From Anaeromonas frigoriresistens (GTDB taxonomy: Bacteria; Bacillota; Clostridia; Tissierellales; SIT17), in assembly GCF_016820655.1 (NCBI RefSeq), contig NZ_WSFT01000028.1, positions 62,001 to 126,000 of the forward strand: a DNA stretch of 64,000 nucleotides. Direction: 5' to 3'. The position numbers and the translations under genes were made by a program. Of the stretch, positions 1 to 8,914 are shown one piece after another. The notes under the pieces were generated by a model. The model ran no database searches, was not told the DNA's origin, and saw only the letters and a program-made list of their open reading frames with translations. Every line of letters starts with the position of its first letter. Position 1 is the first letter of the stretch.

Positions 1-652
1 CATTACTTTTGATATATATATTACTTATTTTATTTATTCCTTCTATCTTATATCCTCCCACTTTAGTTAAGTCTTTTAATACACCATTAGAAATAGTATA
101 TCTGCCTAAATAACTAAATGTAGGCCGTACTACAGTCTTTTCATATATATGTTCATTTGTATTTTCATCTTTTCTTCTAAATATCTTTAATGGGTCTATA
201 AAGTATCCTGAAAAATCCTTCTTTATCTCAAATGTAGGTACCGGTATTACATGTTTACCTTCCATCATTCTAGAGTTTTTGGCTTTTGATATTTCATCTT
301 CATTAGATATTTGATTAATATATATCTTTTCTTGTATCTCTCCAAGATTTAATATCTTAGCTATCTTTTCTACCATTCTATCAGAAGTACCTAATATAAG
401 AATTCTATCTGGATTATTATTATTAATAGCATTTATCACCTGTTCTCTATGGGACTCCTCCATAAACAATGCTCTTTTTACAGCACTTATTATTGATTGT
501 TCCCTTTTAGCAGATTTTCCTGCTATCACCCTAGCTCCCTTAATTAACAATCCATCATCCAATATATACTCTATTTTTTTATCCTTAGCTACCATTATTG
601 CCTTATAGCTTTTTCCACTACCACTCTCTCCAACTAAAGCAAAAACTTTCAT
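1..652 (-). CDS. P-loop NTPase with Asp23-like C-terminal region (partial)
   Basis: The reading frame is open from an ATG at 652 to the left window edge (217 codons visible). A GGAGG lies 7 bases before the ATG. The N-terminus MKVFALVGESGSGKS holds a Walker A loop at about residues 8-15, so nucleotide binding is likely. The middle contains a stretch reading RILILGTSDRMVEKIAKIL. The last visible part (VVRPTFSYLGRYTISNGVLKD and on to EGINKI) resembles the start of an Asp23/Gls24 envelope-stress domain. The ATPase call rests on the motif; the Asp23 relation is my pattern reading and the domain is cut by the edge. No characterised function is recognised. Confidence 0.6.
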   Translation of the reverse strand, partial: MKVFALVGESGSGKSYKAIMVAKDKKIEYILDDGLLIKGARVIAGKSAKREQSIISAVKRALFMEESHREQVINAINNNNPDRILILGTSDRMVEKIAKILNLGEIQEKIYINQISNEDEISKAKNSRMMEGKHVIPVPTFEIKKDFSGYFIDPLKIFRRKDENTNEHIYEKTVVRPTFSYLGRYTISNGVLKDLTKVGGYKIEGINKISNIYIKSN

Positions 653-697
653 ATGAATTCCTCCAGGGGTGATGTATTTATTTTTTAAATATTATAT

Positions 698-739
698 TGT
701 CATCCTGAACAAAGTGAAGAATCTTTAAGACTCTTCACA
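698..739. repeat. Interspersed GTCATCCTGA/GAAGAATCTT repeat, locus 1
   Basis: One imperfect copy of the window-wide repeat (GTCATCCTGAAC, four variable bases, GTGAAGAATCTT) followed by an inverted partial copy (AAGACTCTTCAC). It lies between the left-edge gene and the terminator of the chemoreceptor. Confidence 0.75.
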
Positions 740-757
740 TCAACCCTATTATAACAC

Positions 758-788
758 AAAAGGGACTAATATATATTAGTCCCTTTTT
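758..788 (-). terminator. Intrinsic terminator after chemoreceptor gene
   Basis: The hairpin AAAGGGACTAAT/ATTAGTCCCTTT with a very short AT loop lies just past the stop of the 794-2902 gene. On the minus strand a T-run follows the stem. Confidence 0.8.
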
Positions 789-793
789 ATCAT

Positions 794-2902
794 CTATATT
801 TGAAATTTATCCATTTCTTTATTTAATCTATCTGCTAAAGCATTTAAATTATCTGCTAATGTTGCCACTTGCTCTACTGCACTAGTTTGTTGTTGCATTG
901 AAGCACTTACCTCCTCTGAGGCTGCTGCAGTCTCCTCAGATACAGAAGATATGTTTTCTATTGAATCAACTAATGAATTCTTACCTTGATCTATATCAGT
1001 GATAAAGTCATTCATAGTCTCTATTTTTGCAGATATTTCATCTATCTTAGATGAGATATTGGTAAAACTCTCATTTACCATATTTACTGCTTCTCCTTGC
1101 TTAATAGAACTTTCCTTTACTTCTCCCATAACTTTCACAGTGTTTTCACTCTGATCTTGGATTCCAGTAACTATTCCTCTGATTTCTTCAGCTGCTTTAC
1201 CAGATCCTTCTGCTAATTCTCTAATCTCATTAGCAACTACTGCAAATCCTCTTCCATGTTCTCCCGCTCTTGCTGCTTCAATAGAGGCATTTAGAGCTAG
1301 TAGATTAGTTTGCTCTGCAATAGATGTTATAGTTTGAAGTATATTTCCGATATCTTTAGACTTATCACTTAATCCTAGTACTGCTTTTTCTATATTATCT
1401 GTAGTATATTTACTCTCTTCATTTTCATTCTTTAAAGTTTCCACTGCCTTTACTCCATTTAGGTTGGCATCCATAACATCTTGAGTAACCTTTATTATTT
1501 CATCACTATTTGTTACTAGGTTATTTATTTTATTTCCTAAAGCAGATACCATTGAAGCTCCACTTTCTGCATCTGATGCTTGTTCTGATGCTCCCTTAGC
1601 TATTTCTTCTACTGTTCGGGATACCTCTTCAGCTGATGCGCTAGTCTCCTCAGAGGTAGCAGCTAACTCTTGAGAGGCATGGATAACTTCTTGAGATACA
1701 CCTCTAGAACGAGATATTAAGTTTTTAACCTCATTTATCATTAAATTAAAGGTATCAGATAATGTACCTATTTCATCATTAGATTTTACATTTGATACTA
1801 CAGTGAAGTCTCCTATCTTAACCCTTTCCATATCAGTCACTAATACACCTAAAGGTTTTGTTATCATTTTAGAGAATATAATAGCTCCAATAATACCTAT
1901 TATCAAAACAATTCCACCAATAGTTAATATATCAAATAATATTCCATTAACGCTTTCCCTTAATTCTTTTATATAGCTGGTACCTAATACTTTCCAATCT
2001 AATCTATCTATAGTTGTAAATGTGGTGAATTTCTGTTCTGTAACTCCATTTTCTTCCATTGCATAATCTACTGACCCGGATGTTTGATTATTAAGAGCAG
2101 TTTTGATTTCTTCAACAGGCATGTCCTTACCTATTAACTCTTTATTACTATGAGTCATTATATTATCATTTTTATCTACTAATACTACCTCTCCATACTT
2201 CCCTAATTGTATACCATTTAGTCTATTGGATATAGTAGTTAATGGTATATCTATTGCCATAACCCCTACAAATCTATTCCCATCATAGATAGGCTTAGAA
2301 AGAGTAGTAACATATTCTCCAGTATCTGCATCTATATATGGGTCATTCCATACCATCTTATCCTCTTCTACAGCCTTTATATACCATGGTCTAGATGTAG
2401 GAATATAATCATCCCCCATATCTGTTATAGGATAATCATAAAAATCATTATTTTCAGCAGCTATATAGACACTTATTACCTCATCATAGGTCTCTATATA
2501 TTTCTTAAATACTTCTTGAATATCCTGTACTCCAGTAGATACTACAGGCATTGTTATAGATTCTTCTCCTTCTCCTTCTACTTCTACTTCCTCCTCAGGA
2601 ATAACTTCTTCTTCTATTCCAAAGTTCAATAGACTTGTCTCTTTAGAAAGTAAATCTACACTTTCCTCATATTTTATTAAATATGTATCGATCGAATTCC
2701 TTACTTCTTCTACAAACTGCTCCCCTGATATCTTGAGCTCAGCTTCTAAAGCTTCTACTGAGTTAATATAAGAAGAAACACCTAATGCCCCTATAGGAAT
2801 TAATATTAACAAGATTATAAATGCTACTAATTTTCTGAATAGTTTTCCTCTTTTCTTTTCACTGCTTTTTTCTTTAGATTTTTTATTAAATATTTTTTTC
2901 AT
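794..2902 (-). CDS. Methyl-accepting chemotaxis protein, dCache type
   Basis: A 702-residue chemoreceptor. It has a basic N-tail, TM1 at about 24-46, an extracytoplasmic double-Cache-like region to about 320, TM2 at about 321-345, a HAMP linker, and a signalling domain whose tip is typical ([20 protein letters not shown]). The segment RPWYIKA followed by [14 protein letters not shown] resembles the ligand pocket of amino-acid-sensing dCache domains; that ligand class is inferred. A strongly acidic insert at about 97-115 ([18 protein letters not shown]) is unusual. The start has AAAGGAGG upstream, a sigma-28-type promoter lies further up, and a terminator follows, so it is probably monocistronic and expressed with the flagellar regulon. 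Confidence 0.95.
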   Translation of the reverse strand: MKKIFNKKSKEKSSEKKRGKLFRKLVAFIILLILIPIGALGVSSYINSVEALEAELKISGEQFVEEVRNSIDTYLIKYEESVDLLSKETSLLNFGIEEEVIPEEEVEVEGEGEESITMPVVSTGVQDIQEVFKKYIETYDEVISVYIAAENNDFYDYPITDMGDDYIPTSRPWYIKAVEEDKMVWNDPYIDADTGEYVTTLSKPIYDGNRFVGVMAIDIPLTTISNRLNGIQLGKYGEVVLVDKNDNIMTHSNKELIGKDMPVEEIKTALNNQTSGSVDYAMEENGVTEQKFTTFTTIDRLDWKVLGTSYIKELRESVNGILFDILTIGGIVLIIGIIGAIIFSKMITKPLGVLVTDMERVKIGDFTVVSNVKSNDEIGTLSDTFNLMINEVKNLISRSRGVSQEVIHASQELAATSEETSASAEEVSRTVEEIAKGASEQASDAESGASMVSALGNKINNLVTNSDEIIKVTQDVMDANLNGVKAVETLKNENEESKYTTDNIEKAVLGLSDKSKDIGNILQTITSIAEQTNLLALNASIEAARAGEHGRGFAVVANEIRELAEGSGKAAEEIRGIVTGIQDQSENTVKVMGEVKESSIKQGEAVNMVNESFTNISSKIDEISAKIETMNDFITDIDQGKNSLVDSIENISSVSEETAAASEEVSASMQQQTSAVEQVATLADNLNALADRLNKEMDKFQI

Positions 2903-2924
2903 AAGTCCCCACCTCCTTTTATAT

Positions 2925-2952
2925 TTATCGACAGTATTTTCAATTTTCTTTA
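2925..2952 (-). promoter_or_regulatory. Sigma-28 (SigD/FliA-type) promoter for chemoreceptor
   Basis: On the minus strand TAAA, a 16-base spacer and GTCGATAA, close to the motility consensus TAAA-N15-GCCGATAA (one mismatch, spacer one longer). It lies 23 bases upstream of the chemoreceptor ATG. Confidence 0.7.
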
Positions 2953-2983
2953 ATCTTTTTGCAAATTTTTTATAAGATCAATA

Positions 2984-3032
2984 AAAAAGACCAAGGATAC
3001 TCCTTGGTGAAAGGCGTTTAATATCCTTGGTC
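2984..3032 (-). terminator. Terminator of acd-etfB-etfA operon
   Basis: The stem GACCAAGGATA/TATCCTTGGTC is 11 perfect pairs. It is followed on the minus strand by six T residues and lies about 77 bases past the etfA stop. Confidence 0.85.
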
Positions 3033-3108
3033 CTTATATTTATATGATGGGGGTCATACATTTTGTTTTAATGGTCAGTTGTATCTTAACGAAATCAACT
3101 GCCTACGC

Positions 3109-4332
3109 TTAAGCTTCTACTGCTTTTAAAGCTTGAACTATGTCATCTACATTGTCAAGAGCCTCTAGTAATTGAGGGATTACTTCATATAGGTCTCCTA
3201 CAATACCATAGTCTGCAACTTTAAATATTGGTGCATCTGCATTCTTATTTATAGCAACAATACAATCTGATGATTGCATACCAGCTAAATGCTGAATAGC
3301 TCCAGATATTCCAGCTGCTATATATAATTTAGGTCTTACTGTTGTTCCTGTTTGACCTACCTGATGAGAATGCTCGATCCATCCTTCGTCAACTGCTGCA
3401 CGGGATGCTCCCACTACTCCACCAAGTTTATCTGCTAATTTTTCTAATAGTTCAAATCCTTTTCCGTCCGTTAATCCTCTACCACCAGATACGATGATTG
3501 GAGCTTCATCAAGAGCTACTGCTGCCTTTTCACTCTTAACTATTTCTACTACTTCTGTTTTTAATTCTCCATCAGCAAAGGATACTTCTTTCTTTTCTAT
3601 GTTTCCTACATTATTCTCGTTGAATTTAGCCTTCTCCATAACTCCAGGTCTTACTGTTGACATCTGTGGTCTATGGTTTGGACAAACTATTGTAGCCATT
3701 AAGTTTCCACCGAAAGCTGGACGAGTTTGTAGTAACTTTCCATCTTCTTCATCTATTTCTAAACGAGTACAGTCTGCTGTAAGTCCAGTCTTAACTCTAG
3801 CTGATACTCTAGGTCCTAAATCTCTACCTATTGTTGTAGCACCGATTAACATAATTTCTGGTTTCTTCTCATTGATTAGATCAGCTATTACCTTAGTATA
3901 TGCATCTGTGGTATAAACAGCAAGTTTCTCATTATCTACTGCTATAACATTGTCTGCTCCGTATTTAACTAACATTTCAGCATTTTCATCTAGGTTCTCA
4001 CCTAATAATACTGCTGTAAGCTCTACATTACGTATATCTGCTATTTTTCTACCTTCTCCCAGAAGTTCGATTGATACATTTAAAACTTCTCCTCCTCTTT
4101 GCTCAGCAAATACCCATACACCTTTATAATCTTCGATATTAATCTTTTGCTCAACTTCTTCTTCTTCCATAACAATTGCATCCACTGGACAAGCATCAAC
4201 ACATGCTCCACATAATGTACAATTATCTTTTATTACCGCTATCTTATCTATCATATCTATAGCATCAAATGGACATACTTTCACACATATACCGCATCCA
4301 ATACATTTATCACTAATTACTCTTATAGACAT
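3109..4332 (-). CDS. etfA: Electron transfer flavoprotein alpha subunit with N-terminal 2x[4Fe-4S] ferredoxin domain
   Basis: 407 residues, longer than plain EtfA because of a ferredoxin module at residues 1-55. Two CxxCxxCxxxCP clusters are visible (C10, C13, C16, C20 and C38, C41, C44, C48). EtfA N-domain and the C-terminal FAD domain follow ([19 protein letters not shown], then [17 protein letters not shown]). The protein pairs with EtfB to pass electrons between the adjacent acyl-CoA dehydrogenase, NADH and ferredoxin. A ferredoxin-fused EtfA with gene order dehydrogenase-etfB-etfA matches the bifurcating caffeyl-CoA reductase complex (CarCDE). Bifurcation here is inferred from that architecture. 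It is last in a three-gene operon, with AGGAGG before the ATG. Confidence 0.95.
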   Translation of the reverse strand: MSIRVISDKCIGCGICVKVCPFDAIDMIDKIAVIKDNCTLCGACVDACPVDAIVMEEEEVEQKINIEDYKGVWVFAEQRGGEVLNVSIELLGEGRKIADIRNVELTAVLLGENLDENAEMLVKYGADNVIAVDNEKLAVYTTDAYTKVIADLINEKKPEIMLIGATTIGRDLGPRVSARVKTGLTADCTRLEIDEEDGKLLQTRPAFGGNLMATIVCPNHRPQMSTVRPGVMEKAKFNENNVGNIEKKEVSFADGELKTEVVEIVKSEKAAVALDEAPIIVSGGRGLTDGKGFELLEKLADKLGGVVGASRAAVDEGWIEHSHQVGQTGTTVRPKLYIAAGISGAIQHLAGMQSSDCIVAINKNADAPIFKVADYGIVGDLYEVIPQLLEALDNVDDIVQALKAVEA

Positions 4333-4353
4333 TTTTCTACCTCCTTTGGCAAA

Positions 4354-5142
4354 TTAAATAATCTGTCTTTCTTTAAGTCTTACTATAAGGTCTCTTACCT
4401 TATCTTGAGTACTTCCCTCTAACATTTCTCCTGCACTTTTAGTAGCTGGAGTAAAGGATCTCTTAACTTGTGTAGGTGAACCTTTAAGTCCGATTTGAGA
4501 AGTATCTACTATAATGTCATCTAATGACCATACTTTTATTTCTTTCTCTCTGAAAGCTTCATATATACCTTTGATAGAAGGGTATCTTGGCTCGTTTAAT
4601 TCTCCAATAGCTGTTAATACAACTGGCATTTCAGTTTTAACTATATAGTGTCCATCCTCTACTGCCCTATGAGCTATAGCAGTATTTCCATCTATCTCTA
4701 AGTCTTCTACATAAGTTATCTGTGGTAAATCTAAACGCTCTGCAATTTGAGGTCCAACTTGAGCTGTATCTCCGTCTATTGCTTGTCTTCCACAGAATAT
4801 AATATCAAAATTGCCTAATCTCTTTATTGCTCCTGCTAATGTAGTAGATGTAGCCCAAGTATCAGCTCCAGCAAAAGCTCTATCACTTAATAATATCGCT
4901 TCGTCTGCTCCCATAGCTAATGCTTCTTTTAAAGCAACCTCTGCTTGTGGAGGTCCCATAGTAAGAACTGTAACCTTTGCATCTTCATATTTATCTTTAA
5001 GTCTTAATGCCTCTTCTAAAGCATTTTTATCATCAGGGTTTATTATACTTGGAACCCCTTCTCTAATAAGTGTTCCTGTCTTTTGATCTATTCTAACTTC
5101 GTTAGTATCAGGAACTTGCTTAATACATGCGATTATATTCAT
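4354..5142 (-). CDS. etfB: Electron transfer flavoprotein beta subunit
   Basis: 262 residues starting MNIIACIKQVPDTNEVRID, the usual EtfB opening. An in-frame ATG six codons upstream (5160) is possible, but AGGAGG sits 7 bases before the ATG at 5142 and decides the start. The family signature region VEDGHYIVKTEMPVVLTAI is present. EtfB forms the flavin-bearing heterodimer with the downstream EtfA and accepts electrons from the upstream acyl-CoA dehydrogenase. The gap to acd is about 20 bases, so the two are co-transcribed. Confidence 0.95.
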   Translation of the reverse strand: MNIIACIKQVPDTNEVRIDQKTGTLIREGVPSIINPDDKNALEEALRLKDKYEDAKVTVLTMGPPQAEVALKEALAMGADEAILLSDRAFAGADTWATSTTLAGAIKRLGNFDIIFCGRQAIDGDTAQVGPQIAERLDLPQITYVEDLEIDGNTAIAHRAVEDGHYIVKTEMPVVLTAIGELNEPRYPSIKGIYEAFREKEIKVWSLDDIIVDTSQIGLKGSPTQVKRSFTPATKSAGEMLEGSTQDKVRDLIVRLKERQII

Positions 5143-5165
5143 AGTTTTTCCTCCTATCATAATTT

Positions 5166-6305
5166 CTACGCTAACACATTACCTGCTATAACCATCTTTT
5201 GAACTTCTGAAGTACCTTCATATATCTCAGTAATCTTAGCATCTCTCATCATTCTCTCAACTGGATAATCTCTTGTGTATCCATATCCACCATGTAATTG
5301 AACAGCTTTTGTAGTTACTTCCATTGCTACCTCTGCAGCATATAACTTAGCCATTGCTGCTTCTTTACCATAGGATAGTCCTGCTGTTTTTCTACAAGCA
5401 GCATTATATACTAAATGTCTTGCAGCATTAATCTTAGTTTCCATTTCTGCTATCATCCATTGTAACCCTTGGAATTTAGCTATAGGTCTTCCAAACTGCT
5501 CTCTTTCTTTTACATACTTAACAGTTTCATCCATAGCTCCTTGAGCAATTCCTAAAGCTTGAGCAGCTATTCCTATTCTTCCTCCATCAAGAGTTGTCAT
5601 AGCAACTTTGAATCCTTTACCTTCTGCTGCTAGAAGATTTTCTTTAGGAACTCTAACATTTTCAAATATAAGTTCCGTTGTAGCTGATGCTCTAATACCT
5701 AATTTATCTTCTTTTTTACCAATCTTGAATCCTTCGTAATCCGCCTCAACTATAAAAGCACTGATTCCTCTAGTACCTTTAGACTTATCTGTCATAGCCA
5801 TTATGATATAGATATCTGCTTTACCACCATTTGTAATGAATACTTTTGATCCATTTAATAAATAGTGATCTCCATCTAATACTGCAATAGTCTGTTGTCC
5901 TGCTGCATCTGTTCCTGCATTAGGCTCTGTTAAACCAAAAGCTCCTAATAATTTACCTTCTGCTAAGGGCTTAAGATATTTTTGCTTTTGCTCTTCTGTA
6001 CCATACTTATATATCGGCCATGCACCTAAAGATGTATGAGCTGATAATATAACTCCAGTAGTACCACATTTCTTAGATAATTCTTCTATTGCTATTGCAT
6101 AGGCTAAATCATCTCCACCTGCTCCACCATATTCCTTAGGAAATGGAATTCCCATCATTTCTGCTTTTACCATTTTCTCAACTGTTTCACTTGGGAATCT
6201 TTCTGTCTCGTCGATTTCTGCTGCAATAGGCTTTACTTCCTTTTCAGCAAAGTCATTCATGACTTTTCTAATCATTTCTTGCTCTTTAGTCAAACTGAAA
6301 TTCAT
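5166..6305 (-). CDS. Acyl-CoA dehydrogenase (butyryl-CoA dehydrogenase type)
   Basis: 379 residues, normal family length. The FAD/substrate motifs [12 protein letters not shown] and [17 protein letters not shown] are present, as is the catalytic base motif YEGTS with E363 in the position of the short-chain enzyme glutamate. It catalyses flavin-linked alpha,beta-desaturation, or in this partnership probably reduction of an enoyl-CoA. No crotonase, thiolase or hydroxybutyryl-CoA dehydrogenase is adjacent, so the substrate cannot be fixed from context. First gene of acd-etfB-etfA. The start has AAGGAGGG upstream and a sigma-54 promoter lies about 100 bases before it. Confidence 0.93.
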   Translation of the reverse strand: MNFSLTKEQEMIRKVMNDFAEKEVKPIAAEIDETERFPSETVEKMVKAEMMGIPFPKEYGGAGGDDLAYAIAIEELSKKCGTTGVILSAHTSLGAWPIYKYGTEEQKQKYLKPLAEGKLLGAFGLTEPNAGTDAAGQQTIAVLDGDHYLLNGSKVFITNGGKADIYIIMAMTDKSKGTRGISAFIVEADYEGFKIGKKEDKLGIRASATTELIFENVRVPKENLLAAEGKGFKVAMTTLDGGRIGIAAQALGIAQGAMDETVKYVKEREQFGRPIAKFQGLQWMIAEMETKINAARHLVYNAACRKTAGLSYGKEAAMAKLYAAEVAMEVTTKAVQLHGGYGYTRDYPVERMMRDAKITEIYEGTSEVQKMVIAGNVLA

Positions 6306-6404
6306 TATTTTCCCTCCTTAAATATATAAAAACTTAATTAATTTTTTAAATAGGCTATATACCTATTAAAAATATATATTACTTTTCCTTGCACCACTAT
6401 ATAA

Positions 6405-6420
6405 TGCATAGACCGTGCCA
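6405..6420 (-). promoter_or_regulatory. Sigma-54 (-24/-12) promoter for acd-etfBA
   Basis: The minus strand reads TGGCACGGTCTATGCA. This matches TGGCACG-N4-TTGCA at all but one position, with exactly 10 bases between the invariant GG and GC. Transcription would start near 6393, about 88 bases before the acd ATG. The next gene upstream encodes a sigma-54 activator, which supports the call. Confidence 0.85.
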
Positions 6421-6532
6421 AAAACGAAATCTTTGTTAAAAATATATCCTATTTTGTATAAATTTTATCATAATTTCCGGGTAAGACCGTTGATTTCATC
6501 TGTTTTTATGAAAAAATACTTTTTATTAAAAC

Positions 6533-6562
6533 ACAAAAATAAGACCCTCAAACAGGTCTTAT
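6533..6562 (-). terminator. Terminator of sigma-54 activator gene
   Basis: Stem ATAAGACC/GGTCTTAT, 8 pairs with an 8-base loop. On the minus strand TTTTTGTGTTTT follows. It separates the activator transcript from the acd operon. Confidence 0.7.
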
Positions 6563-6576
6563 CTCCTTAATTGTAT

Positions 6577-6594
6577 TTGTTAATTAATTAACTA
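6577..6594. promoter_or_regulatory. Rex-box-like palindrome
   Basis: TTGTTAATTAATTAACTA matches the Rex operator TTGTTAA-N4-TTAACAA at 13 of 14 specified positions. It lies about 160 bases upstream of the sigma-54 promoter and rex is two genes away. It could equally be an activator site or chance in AT-rich DNA. Confidence 0.45.
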
Positions 6595-6710
6595 TATCTG
6601 TACAGTATTCCTTACACATTTATAGTAATGGTCTTCAACCCTTGTTAAATCCATGACAATTCTATCATGTGTTAATTTTTATACACAGTCCGAAGAATCG
6701 TACATGCTTT

Positions 6711-6776
6711 CGCTACCCCGTGAGATTTTCGAAGAGTCTTAAAGATAAGATCCTTCTCTACGTTCAGGATGACATA
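6711..6776. repeat. Interspersed repeat, locus 2
   Basis: CGAAGAGTCTTAAAG and then AAGATCCTTCTCTACG with TTCAGGATGACA, in the reverse orientation of the family. It sits between the sigma-54 activator stop and its terminator region. The rest of the 6306-6796 gap holds the promoter, terminator and Rex-like site listed separately. Confidence 0.75.
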
Positions 6777-6796
6777 CTTTCTTTGCATAACAAAGT

Positions 6797-8860
6797 TTAA
6801 CTCTTCGTTATATCATACCTATCCAACTTTTCATACAAAGTAGATCTACTTATATTCAGTATTTTAGCTGCCTTAGCCCTATTTCCATCAGTGAATTTCA
6901 AGCAATCTATTATAGTATTTCTCTCTGCCTCTTCCACTGCATTCTTAAGGGAGAAAGTATTATCAAAATTTACTTTCTCTCCCCCTTTAATATATTGAGG
7001 AAGATTTATAGGCTTTATTTCTTCTCCTGACTCAACTAAGTTTATAGCTCTTTCCACTGCATTCTCTAGTTCTCTTACATTTCCTGGCCAATGATATCCC
7101 TTTAATATTTTTATGGCTTCTTTAGATATTCCTGGAATAAATTTTCCCACATCGTTTCTATGCTTTTGAAATAATATATCTATTAATATCTCTAAGTCTT
7201 CTTTTCTTTCTCTTAAAGAAGGAACCTCTAATTTTATAACATTCAGCCTATAATATAGGTCCTTTCTAAACTTTCCCTCATTAACCATCTTAGTAAGATT
7301 TCTATTGGTAGCAGCTATAACTCTTGCATCTATTTTTAATGTAGTATTTGAACCAATAGGTTCTACTTCTTTTTCTTGTAATACCCTTAGAATTTTTGCT
7401 TGCATATTTAGAGGCATATCTCCTATCTCATCTAAAAATATAGTTCCACCATCAGCTAATTTAAACTTCCCTACCTTTCCACCCTTCCTGGATCCAGTAA
7501 AGGCTCCTTCTTCGTATCCAAAGAGCTCTGATTCTAGTAAATCTGCTGGAATTGCTGCACAATTCATTTTTACAAAGGGCTTCATATGCCTTGGGCTAGC
7601 ATTATGAATGGAATGAGCAAATAATTCTTTTCCAGTACCACTTTCTCCTATTATTAATATTGTGGAGTTACTTCTTGATGCCTTTAAAGCTAGACTCTTT
7701 ACATCATTCATTTTTTTACTTTCTGAGGGAATATTTTCAAAGGAGTATTTTGCTTGACGCTCCTTTATAAGCTCAGATTTATAATATTGTAGTTCTCTTT
7801 CCACATCACTTAACTTAGAAGCTAAGGATTTTACTTCTTGAACATCTCTGAACATTATTTTTCCCATGGCTCCAACTACATTATTTCCTTCTCTAATAGG
7901 AACTCGCATTGCCACTATATTTTTGGAACCAATCTTTTGAATCTCCCCTATTTCTGATTGACCAGTTTTTAAAATAATATGGAGTCTTGTATTTTCTATT
8001 ACATCAGTAACTATTTCACCTATCACTTCATCTTTATCTACTCCTAAAAACTTAGCATAGGAATTATTTATCATTGTAATTTTCTTATCCTTATCAATTA
8101 CCACAATACCATCATAGGCATTATCAAGGATTGTTCTCAAAATTCCTGTAAGATTCTTTTCTGTATTTAATTCCTTTAAAGCATCCTGTAATGTGGTTAT
8201 ATCATTTAATTCTACTATTACTCCTTCTATTACTTCTTCCTTCATAAATGGAGTTACATTTATTATGATATTTTTACCTCTGATATTAAAACTATTGCCA
8301 ATAGAGTCTTTTCTTTTATTTAATACTTCCCTAACTACCTCTTCAAAGGGAAGATTATTTATATCATTCAATGACTCTCTTTTAAGTATTTCTTTAGCTG
8401 ATTTATTAATATTTTTAATTTTCCCTTTACTATCAACTAACATTATACCATTATGAATAGCTGTAAATATGGTATTTAACTCCTCATTTATATAGCTATT
8501 TCTATTATGGTATTCCTTAAGTAAATCCTTAGTAGTCACTATCCCTATAACTTTTTTATCATCATCTATTACTGGAAGCCTACCCACATTTAATTTGAAT
8601 ATTTCATCTGTGTTGTCTTCCTTTTTAAGGTAGCTTATTTCCTTTTTCATAATATCCTTAACTCTAGTTGTAGTGTCTATATCATTCATTACAGAATAAT
8701 ATAGGTCCCCCTTAGTAAATAATCCAACCAATATATCATGATTATCAACTACAGGAATTCCATCAATATTATTTTCTAGCATTAAGGAAGTGGCATCAAT
8801 TATACTCATATCCTCATTTATAATTATAGGGTTTTTAGTCATTATATCTTCTACCCTCAT
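6797..8860 (-). CDS. Sigma-54-dependent activator with CBS pair and two PAS domains
   Basis: 687 residues. Order: two CBS motifs (about 1-118), PAS 1 (about 125-228), PAS 2 (about 238-345), AAA+ domain with Walker A GESGTGKE (405-412), a GAFTGS loop (452-457, the sigma-54 contact, with S for the usual last A), Walker B GGTIFLDE (471-478), and a C-terminal Fis-type helix-turn-helix (NRAKAAKILNISRSTLYEKL). CBS domains usually bind adenine nucleotides and PAS domains small ligands or flavin, so an energy or redox signal is plausible. The adjacent sigma-54 promoter makes acd-etfBA the likely target; this is inferred. GGAGG precedes the ATG. Confidence 0.93.
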   Translation of the reverse strand: MRVEDIMTKNPIIINEDMSIIDATSLMLENNIDGIPVVDNHDILVGLFTKGDLYYSVMNDIDTTTRVKDIMKKEISYLKKEDNTDEIFKLNVGRLPVIDDDKKVIGIVTTKDLLKEYHNRNSYINEELNTIFTAIHNGIMLVDSKGKIKNINKSAKEILKRESLNDINNLPFEEVVREVLNKRKDSIGNSFNIRGKNIIINVTPFMKEEVIEGVIVELNDITTLQDALKELNTEKNLTGILRTILDNAYDGIVVIDKDKKITMINNSYAKFLGVDKDEVIGEIVTDVIENTRLHIILKTGQSEIGEIQKIGSKNIVAMRVPIREGNNVVGAMGKIMFRDVQEVKSLASKLSDVERELQYYKSELIKERQAKYSFENIPSESKKMNDVKSLALKASRSNSTILIIGESGTGKELFAHSIHNASPRHMKPFVKMNCAAIPADLLESELFGYEEGAFTGSRKGGKVGKFKLADGGTIFLDEIGDMPLNMQAKILRVLQEKEVEPIGSNTTLKIDARVIAATNRNLTKMVNEGKFRKDLYYRLNVIKLEVPSLRERKEDLEILIDILFQKHRNDVGKFIPGISKEAIKILKGYHWPGNVRELENAVERAINLVESGEEIKPINLPQYIKGGEKVNFDNTFSLKNAVEEAERNTIIDCLKFTDGNRAKAAKILNISRSTLYEKLDRYDITKS

Positions 8861-8879
8861 CAGTTCCCCTCCATTATTC

Positions 8880-8907
8880 GAAAAAAGACCATCATTTCTG
8901 ACGGCCT
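8880..8907 (-). terminator. Terminator of rex
   Basis: Nine-pair stem with two G-T wobbles and a GAAA loop on the minus strand, followed by TTTTTT. It lies directly after the rex stop. Confidence 0.85.
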
Positions 8908-8914
8908 TACAACT

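Noticed and set aside
3494-3916. 140-residue plus-strand open frame
   Set aside because: It lies entirely inside etfA on the opposite strand, has no ribosome binding site, and its composition (Ser/Ile/Pro-rich) is that of an antisense shadow.
6652-6669. CATGA/TCATG inverted repeat as an enhancer site for the sigma-54 activator
   Set aside because: Arms of 5 bases with an 8-base gap are weak, and no second copy is seen near the promoter.
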